Of a stretch of DNA of 64,000 nt, positions 24,401 to 36,568 are shown piece by piece. The DNA comes from Enoplosus armatus (taxonomy: Eukaryota; Chordata; Actinopteri; Centrarchiformes; Enoplosidae). Each line of letters begins with the position of its first letter. Within the stretch, counting starts at the first letter, position 1. Location: NCBI RefSeq assembly GCF_043641665.1, contig NC_092194.1, positions 19,333,798-19,397,797 of the forward strand, read 5' to 3'. Both the position numbers and the translations under genes were made by a program. Under the pieces are notes generated by a model, which ran no database searches, had not been told where the DNA came from, and worked only from the letters and a program-made list of their open reading frames with translations.

Positions 24401-26918
24401 AAACTCAGGCTGTTCGCCAACTGCTTCCTCTCGGCTCCTACGACGTAGTGGTTCTTCTCGAAGGCTCTTTCCAGGCGGAGGAGCTGGGAGGGCGAGAAGG
24501 CTGTCCGGATGCGTTTGGGTTTTCTGGCAAAAGGACCGTGGAGGAGCATGCTGTCCTGGGACACATCATTACCTGACACCGAAATCAAAGGAACAACAAG
24601 GGCCGTCAGCTGCGGCTGGCAGAGGTAACGTAATTCTAACACCTCATTTGGAGTGGACGGTCAGTCAGCGTGTTGAACCTGTGTTAACTGTGTTAACAGG
24701 CCTGCTCTACTGCAAAGTGTGAACAAATTATACTGGAGTTGTCATTATCATGATAATGGGAAGCAAAGGTCAAGAAAAACTTTGAATATGTTCAGAAATA
24801 TTGAACTATTATTAACATTATAGAATAATAATAATAATAATAATAAAAACGCCATAATAATACAATTTACCTGACATTAACTATTTGCCGGTAAATAAAT
24901 GTTTTTGTCAAATTCCCATTTTTTTTTAAAAGGCCTACCTGAACCGACACCCTACCAGCGGTTTTAACAAAGCTGCCAGCGTGTTTCCATCAATTGTTCC
25001 TTTTCTTCCGCTTCTCTTTTTGCATTAGCCTGCTGCAAAATCATGCATTTTAATATGGTTCTTTAACGTACATAGAAAATCAAGTTTTTCAAGTTTATTT
25101 GTCACATGTGATCATATATGGTAGAATCACAGTGGAATGTAATAGTGTATTGTGTAATAATTAAGGTCTATAACCCCATGTGGACATCGCGTATGGGGAC
25201 GGACAGCCTTTCCAAATTTTTCTTTGCAAAACAAATGCCTGATAATAAACATTTTGTAGACCTAACTCTTTATTTTTTTTTACTATGATTATTATGGGTG
25301 TAAGTTGGCCGATGAGTCTTAAAACTAATTCAAATATATTAACCAAACATAAATGACCTCCGTGCACAACTCGGTTCTAGTTTCATAGAAAATGGACATC
25401 AGATGACAAATCTTCTATATAAACAATTTTATTCTACTGATTGAAAGTTTGATATTGTGTGTTGTGTGGGCGGCATTATTTTTCCAATATTTTGTCAGAA
25501 AGGTGTAAAAGCTGAAAATGAAAATATTCTGAGAAGATTAGATGATTGTTTTGTGGTTAAAATAAATCTCTTTGATTTTGTCATACAGTAAACTCGTTTT
25601 CTTTCTCTGTTGATGGTGACATTTAAAAAAATATATTTTTAGGCTAATTATTTTAACTTTCTTCTCTTTGTTTCTGTCATCTTGTATCCCAACTGGAGAT
25701 CATTATGGGATATTAATGAATATTGCATTATTCTGTCTTTATTATAAAATACATTTTCTGTTCAGACTTTTAGGAATGCAATAAAAAGCAATATTAAAAT
25801 AAAAGTATAATTTGTCTCACACGGTATAAACGTGCCATAATTGGGTAATAGTTCGTGCACAATTGCGCTGAAGGTTGTCTGGTAAAGAAATCGCTGCAGG
25901 CTGTGTTGAAATCCTCTGCTGCTGATACCTGGACAGGGTTCTCTTCTGATTTGCCTTTCTATTCTCATTATACTGAAATTATTATCCTGGATTTTTGGCT
26001 GTTGTGCCAGATTTTCAGAATGAAAATGAAAAACACTGCAGCCTGACCTAAGGCGAGTTTTCTTGTATGGAAAAAAAAAAATCAACGTCAGTGCTTATCT
26101 TCTCCAGGCTGTGGTTTTCTGAGAGTAGCTGCAGGGCGAATGAGAGTGGGAATATATGAGAGCAGCCTGCTGAAAAGCTCGCCGGCCTTGTCGGTAATGT
26201 TATCTGTATGTTATCTATATTGACAGTCATATCGTGTTCAAACGTCATGTGCAAGTATGTGCCATCTCGTTAAAATATGGAAACCTCTCAAAAGCAAAGA
26301 TTGAAGCACGCTTTTATAGCCTCTATGAAATACTGTTAGTTTATTTTGAATAATGCAAACACGCACACACCTTATGCATTTTGCCAGGCGGTATCCAAAT
26401 AGATTATTCAGCATGGTGTGTCCAGAAAGGCCTGTTGTTTCCTTTAGTTTTAGGCGTAAATAATTGTAGACATCAAACTGGGTTGTGCAGGAGTGTGATG
26501 TTTCAGTGAAATAAAAATCCGTTCCATCATATTTGAATGCCCTATTTGCACCAGCGCCACTTCACTTACCTTGAAATCTGTGTCCGAAAAACCTGTTCCG
26601 TAGGACCCAGGGGTAGAAGTTGAGCGGGTCTCGGTGTTGCGTCCCGAAGAAGTGCGGATGCTGAAGGTGGGAGGCTCCGAGCTGGTGAGGAGCCACGGTG
26701 AGGGAGGGGTGGTTTACTGTCTCTGGGAACATCAGGTCCGGGCTCTGATAGAGGGACCTGGCCGGTGGAACCTGGTAACTGTTCATTAAGGCATCTGTCG
26801 TCGGGTTGGAGTAACTTAAAGCCGTCGGACGGATGGGATCCTCGGCGGTTAGAGGGCTCTCTTTGGCGACCAGGGACTCTATCGTGAAGCAGCGCTTGCC
26901 TGCAGACGGAAACATCAT
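21497..26918 (-). CDS. emx1: Homeobox protein EMX1 (empty spiracles homologue 1)
   Basis: Three exons on the minus strand: 26918-26570, 24572-24388 and 21664-21497 (stop TAA). Together they make 702 nt, 233 residues. Introns are phase 1 (codon 117) and phase 0 (after homeodomain residue 44). Residues 11-20 are [10 protein letters not shown], an EH1-like repressor motif. FYPWVL at 101-106 is a hexapeptide-like element. The homeodomain spans 135-194 with KVWFQNRR and Gln at position 50. The tail is [17 protein letters not shown]...EDIDVTSED. Lys-Tyr after QNRRT, the EEEGP sequence and linkage to sfxn5 favour emx1 over emx2 and emx3. EMX proteins are nuclear DNA-binding regulators patterning the dorsal forebrain and urogenital tissue. 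The first of two adjacent ATGs is used. No TATA box was seen upstream. Confidence 0.95.
21864..22150 (+). repeat. 'GCTGCAACTAAC' family repeat
   Basis: It starts GGCTGCAACTAACAATTC and continues 'TTTTCATTATCTG', 'TTGGTCTATAAAATGT' and 'CCAAAGATATTCAG', ending in sequence rich in TAAT/ATTGATTG. Related copies lie near 33228, 39375-39625 (reversed), 44816, 59187 and 60748-60908. This is a widespread teleost non-autonomous element, probably MITE-like. Confidence 0.55.
23040..23330. promoter_or_regulatory. Putative conserved enhancer in emx1 intron 2
   Basis: A repeat-free stretch with TTAATTAATATTCAG, AATTTGCATAATGC (octamer/POU-like), CTTAATTGC, GGCCTAATTGACAC and GCATGAATTAAAC. This is the kind of homeodomain and POU site clustering seen in forebrain enhancers. 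There is no coding signal. Function is inferred from composition and position only. Confidence 0.35.
23712..23741 (+). repeat. (ATT)n microsatellite
   Basis: Ten TTA/ATT units in emx1 intron 2. Confidence 0.9.
24573..26569 (-). other. emx1 intron 1
   Basis: A 2.0-kb phase-1 intron. It contains an AAT microsatellite (about 24826-24845) and a short 'TTCAAGTTTATTTGTCACATG' fragment near 25086-25110 that resembles a common interspersed-repeat tail. No gene was recognised, and several chance frames occur. Confidence 0.65.
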
Positions 26919-28007
26919 CTCTTGATAGAAATAGAAACCAATACCAAAAGAAAGTGGTCAGTCTTTTTCCTTCCTCTTGCTGGAAAAGATAGTGTCCCTC
27001 TCAGAGATGCGTCATGACCAAAGATGGAGGGGCGTTGGGGGGGCTTTGCCTACTCAAGCTTGTCCAGTGGAGATGCTGCTAAAAAAAACTCAACAGTGCT
27101 GCAAATTGGCCTGATCCATGGAGTCTGTGCGCACTCAGAGGGTTTCTGTGCACAAGTGCGCACCAAGTAAAGCGCCGCCAACCTTCAGTGTGGCTTGACG
27201 CTGGCAGGGAGAGAGCTGATTGGACCAGAGCACCTGCCAATAGGTCTCCTCAAGTACCTGCTCCACAGATCACAGAAGACCGGGGGAGCTTAGTTACAGA
27301 GGCACGCTGAGAAACGTGTGCGCTCCAATTATTGGGTCATTGTGGTTCCTGTTTAGCCTTAATATCTGTTTTTTCTGAAGGGAAACAATCTGCCGGTGGG
27401 GGTGGGGGAACTTGTTTCAGTGCGGGTTCAACCATCAGGGATTCTTTAGAAGTGGAAGTCAAGAAATGTAAACTTTATCAGAGAAAATGTCTCATGGAAA
27501 CGACCCTTTTCACAGTGAATGCGTTTAGTTGTTTTAATAACGTTGAGACGTTTTTCTCCCTCATGAAACAGCGTTGAAACTGTTGTTTGTTGTTTTCATT
27601 TGTTCTGAAATGAGCGATGAGATCTCTGTGAAATGTGGGCAGTAGTTTGATTGTTATTTTACGTGTCCGCTCGGTTGTTCTTGACTATCACAGCCGATAT
27701 TTCACAGCTATAATTTGCATCGAAAACAACATGTTGGACCGGCCAGCGATAGCAATCTCTCCTCTCCACTGAACCAGGTTCACATTCAGATCAAGGGAAA
27801 TGTCATTGTTATCTTCTTTCACCCACGCAAACAGCTTCTGCAGTCAGAAAGACACATTGGTAATATTCATTGATATTTTAACGCTTAATTGTGTGATTTT
27901 AATTTTGTATAGTTTCTTTCTGTTTTTTTGTAGCCTACATAATAAATGTGTGTGCTATAAATTAACATCAATATAGTTTATATAACCCAGTATCATAATA
28001 ATGTAAC

Positions 28008-28038
<31 letters not shown>

Positions 28039-28200
28039 CACTTGAGTAATATGTCTTTCCTTTTATTCACTTAATTGATACATAATTTGAAAGGATGATA
28101 TGCAGATTATACTTTTGCTAAAGACACGGAAGCAAACTGCCCTTCAGGCTTTTCAAATGCATCAATTAAAGAAGAAGTAATGGCGGGTGATTAGACTTTT
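26919..28200. other. emx1 5' flank and probable promoter region
   Basis: Upstream of the emx1 start codon. Two inverted CCAAT-type sites (GATTGGACC near 27217 and CCAATAGG near 27237 on the + strand) and a moderately GC-rich stretch (about 26995-27290) are the only promoter-like signs. No TATA box was found. An AAT microsatellite lies at about 28007-28037. Confidence 0.4.
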
Positions 28201-28379
28201 AGTTTCAGGGGTTTATGAATGTCTAACAGACTAAATAAGGCGCATCAGTCCGCCGTTATGGAGAGAATGACTCCACTCATGCCCACTTTTCAGAAAATGG
28301 CGCTCGGTTTGTCCTCTTTGAGGAGACTTCAGCAGCACGGCGTCCTGCGGGAGAAAGCAGCAGTTCAGCCTGTAACCGT

Positions 28380-28500
28380 CATCACAGGCGCGCAGCCTCC
28401 ATCACTAACCTGCACTAACCAAGTTAATAATTATCCTCTTAATACGCTCGTTTGCATCGAGGTTGCATTAGAAAATCATTACCGATGGAAATTATGAGGT
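28380..28500. promoter_or_regulatory. Possible conserved non-coding block upstream of emx1
   Basis: A dense run of AAGTTAATAATTATCC, CTTAATACG, GTTTGCATCG, GCATTAG and AATCATTACC sites, free of repeats, 1.5 kb upstream of emx1. An open frame of 92 codons crosses it but has no recognisable domain. Regulatory function is inferred. Confidence 0.3.
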
Positions 28501-30397
28501 AAAACAAGTTGTTGATTAGGTGTTTAGAGCTAAAGGCTCCTAAAGACGGCGGTAGGTTCCGTGAATGGGTCGGTGTCCAAAAAGCTCCTTATTTCTCTTT
28601 TTCTTATCTTTAATATGATCTTTAAACAAAACAAAACAGTAATCGTTGTACAGATTGTGTGGACAGATAAAACTCTGCATGTGTTTACTTGGTGTGCCCG
28701 TTTCTCTGGAAATATGTGTCCTCTGTTGCATGACTGATGAGCCCCTGAATGTAACAGGCCTCTGAATCATTTCAGTCATACAAGTGTTCTCATTTAATCT
28801 AGATTTAGTTGTAGTTATACGGTCACATTGTAAATCCTTCTGCAGTGACATAGTAGCGATTAAAAATACAACACAGTGTTGAAGATATCTGGAAAACAAC
28901 TGTAACAAGTGAATAACCGTCCATCGTCTTTGTGGGAAAAGTGAGGAGCGACCAGCCTACTTCAGGGCTCGGTCTCTTAACTCTTTATTGCAGGATTTTA
29001 TATTTAAACCGTCTTTTTGGTTGAAGTGCAGCAGCAGGAACTTGAGGGCTGACCGAGCCGGTTGGAAACGCGGTTGAGTTTAATGATGAAACCCTGCGCG
29101 CCTTTACGCGCTGACCCTGATCGCTGCTGGTTAATGGATGGCCAAATCGCTCTGCATGAACAAAAACAAAGCAGAGCAGTCTACCGTTGTTCCGTACCTG
29201 CTGTTGATCTCCCCCCGAGGCTCCGGGGGAGAGCAGAGAGTGTGCGCCTTAGTCTCCACTGGAAATATCGTTTTGTAGGTTTTATAGAAATATAGAAATA
29301 TTGTAGTTTAATAATCCTGAGATGTATTTTAGGGACATGTGGGGCAGTTAGTGGCGATCTTAATCTTCATTTGATATCCATGAACGTTCCTGTAAAAGAT
29401 TTGTTATAATTTTATGTCCTGTGTGGTTCACACTGGATAACACAATGCCTTCAGATTATATATTAATTATCGGAGTTTAGTTATAGCATGTTACACATTG
29501 GCCAATTAGGTAAACTAGAAAGAAAGAATAATTAACGCCAAAGATGATAAAGTTTTGTATTTAACAGATACAGATACATTCCTCTTTATTTGAGGTGTTC
29601 CACAGTGCAACATAGTGCCACTATTTCTATGTGATAGATATAAAACAAAAACACAACAACCTTTAAATAATAATGTGTTAATTTACCCAAACTACATGTT
29701 TTCCCATAAAGACAGTATTACCATTCCAGGAGAAAGCCACAGAGAAACGCCACGCCTTGTGTATGCAGTAAAGAAAGGGAAAAATATTGTTTTTAGTATC
29801 ACTTGACAGCTTCATGTGAAACATCTGACTGAGAACATTTACACAGGATGTAAATGATGATGTAAAAATGTTCAAATCTGATGAAAAAAAACAAGCACTG
29901 ATTTCCCCAAGTACATATTTTTTGTAGTGCATCTTTGCACGTGTAGCTGTAAATAATAAAAAATCTAATAATGAATATATGACCACTATTATCCACTCAG
30001 TATCAATACTGCCTTACAGGGACTCCTGAGAACACACGTATATAACCACAAATAAAACAGTCTCTTGATCAAGTGATCAGAAATATGAGATTTCTGCTGA
30101 CTTTTGTCTTCTAACAATTTGGGAAAAATGTGCAAAGTGTTACAAATGACTTTGACCTGAGCTCACCAACAATTGTTGTTAATAGGGGATAATATAGATA
30201 TTATGACAAACATCATTAAAGTTTCCTCTAATCAATCTAACTTCACACCACTGTCCAAAATGTTTGTGCATTAAAGAAATAATGCTATTAAAAGACATTC
30301 TACTTGTTAATTGTCCGTTTCAAATATCCACAATGTTGATTTTTGGGGGCAAAGAAAAAGAGGGACAAAGATGAGAGACCTCGATTTAATATAGGTG

Positions 30398-30411
30398 CTG
30401 CCCTCTAGTGG
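30398..30411 (-). promoter_or_regulatory. CTCF-type motif (minus orientation)
   Basis: On the minus strand it reads CCACTAGAGGGCAG, matching every position of the CTCF core consensus CCASYAGRKGGCRS. Occupancy cannot be judged from sequence. Confidence 0.55.
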
Positions 30412-30757
30412 CTGCTGTCTCTGCAAGATGTGTTTATTGTGGTGTCTTCACTGATGATTAATGATTGAGAAAAATAGGATTTTTGCAGATGAATGAAGAA
30501 AAGCCTAATAGTTTTTTAAATATTTATGACTATTTTAAATCTCTTCAATCTAAATAATAGTGGGAATGATTGTTTTGATGTGATCTTTACATCATCGCTC
30601 CATCATGAATTAATGTATTACCAAACTTCTATTTATAATGATGATGTTTAGAAATGCGTCTCATTTCCTGGTAAAACACATGATAATCCTTCAGTACTTT
30701 GTAACTTCAAAGAAACATCACCAGTGAACTTAAAAAGAGACAATTGAAGACCTCTAA

Positions 30758-30775
30758 CCCCCCCCCCCCCCCCCC
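30758..30775 (+). repeat. Poly-C tract (18 C)
   Basis: A homopolymer of 18 C between AA and ATGAT. Its length is likely variable and hard to sequence. Confidence 0.9.
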
Positions 30776-30863
30776 ATGATATAATCTGTCACTATACCTT
30801 ACAAAGGGGAACCAGTCTGTACCCAACATATAATATATTATTGTACTATTTTTTAGACCGATG

Positions 30864-30877
30864 CTGCCACCTAGTGG
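30864..30877 (-). promoter_or_regulatory. CTCF-type motif (minus orientation)
   Basis: On the minus strand it reads CCACTAGGTGGCAG, a full match to the CTCF core. It lies 466 bp from the similar site at 30398 and in the same orientation. A weaker one-mismatch site (CAAGCAGGTGGC, minus strand) lies near 31780. Confidence 0.6.
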
Positions 30878-31260
30878 TTGAATGGGGGCAGAGCATGTTT
30901 CCAGGAGTTAGACATTACCTGCAGAGGTAAATATGAGCCTTTGACCTCTGTGGGTTTCAGTTTAGTTCCCGGTCCAAGAGGTCGCACTCTAATAATGAGG
31001 ATTATTACCCGGATTAAACATTTAGTACAAAAGTGGGAGGTTAATACGAGACTTATTAATGAACATCGTGTTACTTGTCCTACATGAACTCAACCAGCTC
31101 TTTGAGTCCAGCCCCTTTGACACAACCATCAGTCGTTTTGGCATGTTAGGTGACGTTAATGGCCATCATAATATGTTGATATGATTGTGTTTTCCTGCAG
31201 ACAAAGATCAATTACATTTGTCAGCCATGTCTAGTGAAGACGAAATCAGAGGATCAATAT

Positions 31261-31281
31261 CATCATCATCATCATCATCAT
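31261..31281 (+). repeat. (CAT)7 microsatellite
   Basis: Seven CAT units. Confidence 0.9.
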
Positions 31282-32519
31282 ACCACTAAATGCTGTTAAG
31301 GAAAGGAAGTCCAAATAATCCGAATTCATTTTAATTGATATAAATTATGTTTTTATTTTGTCACCTAAAATGTTTTTAATCATTATTAAATGATTCTACA
31401 CCAGCATCGCTTTATAATGCAACAGTCTACTTAGTTGTGTTGACATACGGCTTCTATATGATGATATGATTAGATTACTTTTTATAAGTGACTGTTGGAC
31501 AGGTGTCATCGAGACATCAGTCTTAAATGCAGAATCCTGGTCTGTGGTCTCCTGGTCTGTCTCCCTGATGTTGATTAAAAGCACCAGACTGATCCAGACC
31601 CTCGGAGGCCAGCTGAGACTCAGGGTTTGCCCTCTCACCTCCTGCGTTCATTAATAAACTAATTGGCCATTTTGTTTCGCATTAGCTTTGTGTGCTCAGC
31701 TAATCTATCCCACTTAAATACTTGGAAAATTTCACCCCATTATAACGAGATGGGAAAAGTAGCACGTCGCTGCGTTTGTGCCACCTGCTTGAGAAGTGCG
31801 GTCGTTTAGCCACCTGTACGGGGCTCCGCTCCTCCACCCCCCCCCCCTCAGAATAAACAAACATCCCACTTTTAACACGGCCTGGAGAAAAAATACGTGT
31901 TCATATCAAGAAAAGATATTCAGCTTTATCTGTGTTGTTTTTCATATCTGAGCGTCCATTTTAAACAACTTATCGACGGTGGCGTAAACCTGAGACCTTA
32001 CGAACACGTGATTGGTGCTATGTTGAAAGCCAGATTACATACAGTTCCCCACAGAAGTGGTATGAGAACATTTTGTCGACGCTATATGAGATGAAATATC
32101 ATTAGAATATCACAAATGTGCTTGAAGACTGTTATTAAGTACCGGAGATGAATTAATTGTTTTATTGGGAGATTAAATCGTTAAAATGTACCTAGTGCTG
32201 AGTGTCATAGAGAGACTATTAGACTATTATAGAGGTGTGATCCAACAGTTTCATTTCATTCGCGGGTGGTGTGCGTAAAAGGCGCACGTTGGATAAATTG
32301 CGCGGATTCCTGGTGAGATACGGTTCCAGCCCTCCCAAGCGTCTTTAACTGGCTTCATGGTGTCCTCTGTCGCCGAACACGATGTGAACAGGAACTGCTA
32401 TTTCCTGGGAGAGAAGGAGTCTGTTCTCCGGGACGACCGCAGCTCCTCTTGTCAGAGCCCGTGTCAGAAGTCATTGTGCGGCCCTTTCACGACGAGACAA
32501 AGAGCAGCGTCTACTTCAA

Positions 32520-32720
32520 ACGCTTGTAATGAAAGCTAATGACTATTAGATGGAGTAGAGGGGCCCTCGCCTTTGCAAATAAAATGCAAAGGAGGATTGT
32601 TTTTTTTTTTCTTTTACAATCGCTGACCCTAAAAACGCGCATTGGTCAAATGAAGTGCAGTCGGAGCTGAAGGTTATTGCTCTCCATGAGAACTTTCACA
32701 CCTTCTCAGAGCTGCATTAC
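32520..32720. promoter_or_regulatory. Enhancer-like block with palindromic POU/SOX-type site
   Basis: At its core, CCTTTGCA (32570-32577) and TGCAAAGG (32585-32592) form perfect 8-bp inverted arms over a 7-bp A/T spacer. The arms combine octamer-like TGCAAA and SOX-like CTTTG sequences. The surroundings contain AATGACTATTAG and a second inverted pair, GATTGT/ACAATC. No repeat ends were found. Function is inferred. Confidence 0.3.
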
Positions 32721-33227
32721 ATCTGAACTGAGTCATGTGACCATTTAAATGCAGGGAGGAGAAAACACAGACTAGAGCTGCTGAAAGGCTTCAGGTGTGT
32801 TTATGTGTGTTTAAAGTACAGCCGAGTAAAGCAGAAACACCCAATAATAATACTAATAATATGCTTCTGACCAAAATAATGTTGAATATCTCTATTAATG
32901 CTGCTTGTAGTCTGTCGTCTTTTGTATTTTCTCTGAACATGAGGTCTTGGCGACTTGTACTCGCATGTTTTGGGATTGTTTGAGTGTAACAGCTGGTGAC
33001 TCTCAGTTTCTAACAGTTATATTAACACGTAGCTGGCTGAACCCAGCAGCCTCAGAAAAGCTTGACAATGTTAATGCAGGTTATTTGTCTTTTATGTTTC
33101 TCAGCTGACAGCTGCCATTTATAAATTCTCGGGGAAATCAGGGATTTTCATTCTCAAGAGAATCAAACTTGCAGCACAATTTAGAGACAACAAGAAACGG
33201 CATAATTGAAAATACTGAAAATACTAG

Positions 33228-33492
33228 AGCTGCAACTAAACTATTTTCATTAACAGTTAATCTGCCAAATTCTATAATCTATAAAATGTCAAAAACAATT
33301 TCTCAGAGAACAGTTGTTATCCCATTCGTATTTAAATTACTATCATTACAGACAAAGAAAAGGTGGAAACCTTCACATCTGAGAGGCTGAAACCACCTAC
33401 TTTTTATCCTTTCTCTTATTAAATTACTTAAACGACTAATCGAGTAATCAAAATGATTGCAGATTAGTTTTTTCAACTAATCAACTCTAGAA
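33228..33492 (+). repeat. 'GCTGCAACTAA' family repeat
   Basis: It starts AGAGCTGCAACTAAAC and carries 'TCTATAAAATGTC'. It ends with TAATCGAGTAATC and 'TTTTTTCAACTAATCAACTC', complementary in character to the start. It is a copy of the same family as 21864-22150. Confidence 0.6.
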
Positions 33493-36400
33493 AATGCATT
33501 ACAAGCCAGTAAAGACACCATCTTGTCTAACTAGACAGTGTGCATAAACAAAAAATACTTATTGCCCCCCCCCCCCACCCAGACTAATGATGTAAAGTGC
33601 AAAAGGAGTCGGAGCAAATAAAGATGTGACAGTAACAGTTCAGCTTCAGACCCTGTAGAGAGTCTTAAGAGACCCAGCCAGCGCTGGCATGTTTCCAGCC
33701 GTTAAGGTGCCCTGTGCTAATTGGGACGATGAGCCCGGTGACCCCCGCCCCTCCCCTCCCCAGGACTCTCCAGGTTTTCCCAGGCCTCTGACTGCTTCTT
33801 TCTTTCCCTCAATGGGATTACGTTGGGCTGTGGAGAGAGGAGAGGAGGGGGAGTTCTGATTCCCGGCTGATCACATCAGAAACGGCTCTCCCCGGGGTTT
33901 TTACACAAATTCTGCTCCTTCAGCGGCGCTTCGGCCCTAATCAGACCGAGCGGGGACACCAGGGGAGAGCAGGCAGGGGGTGGCGGACAAGAGACAGAAG
34001 AGATCAGCTCTGTTACTGTTTATTAAACTTCTCTCTTTGATACTGTTACCAGCCCTCTTCTCCCTCTCACAGCACCTCTGATGCCGACAGTTTTGGTGTT
34101 TCGAGGAGTTAAATTTGTCAGCAAAGGACGAAGAAAATGAAATCAGATGCCTTTGATGTATTTTGATATTGAGTGCAAAAACAATACAGACATACAGATG
34201 TCCCAATATACACCAACACTGCAAATCGTTGATTAATTAAGAATGTAAAAGCTGAAATGATCTGACTCAAATAACTTCAGTTCATCTTTCTGCTCAATTT
34301 CTCATTTGACTTTGGTTTGACTTTTTTGGCAGAGTGGATTTGTTGGGTTGAGTTTCCACTTGGTCACAGCACTTTGAAAAGAGACCCTCAAAGAGCTCCA
34401 CAAAAGTACATTTGGTTTGTTTAATTTATAACTAATCAGCACACTGAATTACAGTCTACAGTATTACAGTTTGCAGCCTTATAAAAGCAGAGAGCAGTAA
34501 CTACAGAAACAGTGAAAGTGAGAAAAAAGGTATGCAGTTAAAACTGTGTAACACATATAGAAAATGCTGATTATTATCAATAGAGCTTGATATCAGCACC
34601 TTTGGGGGTTCCTAAGATAAATCTGAGGGGCTCACTAAATCTTAGAAGGATAAAACTGATCACAACAAATTTATTAGCAGGACACTCAGATGATAGGATT
34701 CATTGAAAGTGAAAGCTAGCAGCTGGTTGTGTGGCGGTGTGTTGCCCTGTTGATGAGATTTGATTGGTCACTTACAAAGGCAGCTTCTTGCTTTGTTTGA
34801 GGGGTAAACGGATTCAAAATCAATCTGTCAGTGAAGCTAATTGATTACAGATTGCCAATAGGTTTATAGGCGGAGATAGAAATCTACAGATAAGAGATCC
34901 ATATGATCCCACTGACCACCAACATTTGTAACCACAGAAAACCAGCATCACGCCTCCACTTACCTCTTGATTCATCGTCAGCTCTTCTGTCAAACAAAGT
35001 GAAGTAGTTTGAAGCTAAAAGTCGGAACTTGCAATGTTTAATGTAGTATTTGAAAAAGACATGTAAGGACTAAAGAGCGGGAAACCACCGCTCTGTGTTC
35101 CCATCAGCTTTCTTTGTTTAATATGAGTTATCCACAGGACAGGGCCTTCAGGTTGACCACCCCAATTAGCTGCTCTGATGGACTCAGTTGCTACATCCCA
35201 ATCCTTTCTGCACGCTGTCTTCTCTCCTGTTTCATCCCTCTGCCTGTCTGCCAGGCAGGCTTCGGCAGACAGCATGAGTCCCTTTCCACCTGGAAGGAAA
35301 GACGTGGAGTCTGAATAGAGCAAAGACGGGACACCTGCCGACGGTGGGAGGGCGTGTGGGAGCCCCGTCCATTGAGGAGCAGTGAGAACAGGCGTATTGA
35401 CCGTTTAAACAGATTAAACAGTGAGACCCGGCTCTCTAGCCCCGAGACAGACTGACCCCTACCACCCCGGGTTACAGATATCCCAGCTAATCCCTCAGCT
35501 GGTTATTTATTTGCTTAGCTTAAATCAGAGGGGAACCCGAGTCCGCCCCAGACTTCAAGCGTAAACTGACTTAGATCAAACCCGGGAGGAAATGTCTTGC
35601 CATGTCTCCATCGTCTTCAGACTGGGCACAGTGAGATGAGAGGTCAAAGGGGAAGATCAGGTCTTCAGTTTCTGATACTAATGTGCAGATTAACAAACCC
35701 TCAGGTTTATAAACAGGCAAACAGTCAGTTATTGTCTCATCCCATTTTGTGCTTTCAGTTCATTTTGATAATGAAACTATTCTCCTAATAGATTTGCTAA
35801 TGTGGTCTTGAAATGTAGAAACGTAGTCGACGAAAAGGAGTCTGACATCTTTATCTCTGAGTTTCCATGTCTCTAATATTTAGTGTAAACTATTAGTTAA
35901 TGTAAACTAAGCTTTGTTTTTCTTTGAAGCCCCTGAAAATGAGGTTTCAAACCGTCAATATTTCTCGTAAACATTAAATACAGTGACTAAATAAACCCCA
36001 GTCAAAGCTACTTTTTTGGAAAAACACGTCTTCAGGTACAATTTTAGAGTTTAAGCCTCATCAGGACTGTGTGGTCGTGATTTGATCAGATTTGACTTGA
36101 CAGTAGAAAAACAAACCCAGAACTGTCGTCAGACTTTGACTCAGATGTTGCTGAATCCTGAGGTGGATAAAGGTGTGTGATGTCACATTTTCCAACTGAA
36201 AATGGTGACTTAATGTAGGGCTGCATGTCTCATCCCAGCCGAAGCTAACTGATAAAAATAGGGTCTTTATCAGGTTTATAATAAATACATATTTCTGTCT
36301 CTGTAACACAAAATGTCGCCTTTAACTTCTGAAACTCTGAATAAAAACAGAATCACAAGGACACGGTTGCCATTAATGTCATAAAATATATTTCTGAATG

Positions 36401-36568
36401 CTTCGTTCAAATATGCAACAACTGAACACAGGAAGTGAACTCATGAAAGAGCAATAAATGTAGGAAATTAAATATATAACTATACATCTATTAAATATTC
36501 ATAGTTGGAGACACGGGCCTCCTTTCTCAGCAGTATATGTACAAACAGTCTTTTCCGGTGGTGATCGG

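Larger units (their letters stand above)
28501..36568. other. emx1-noto intergenic interval
   Basis: No gene was recognised. The interval contains three microsatellite or homopolymer tracts (C18 at 30758, CAT7 at 31261, C-run near 33566) and two excellent CTCF-type motifs. It also contains a 'GCTGCAACTAA' family repeat at 33228-33492 and enhancer-like blocks at about 31640-31830, 32520-32720, 33640-33930 and 35130-35580. Confidence 0.6.
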
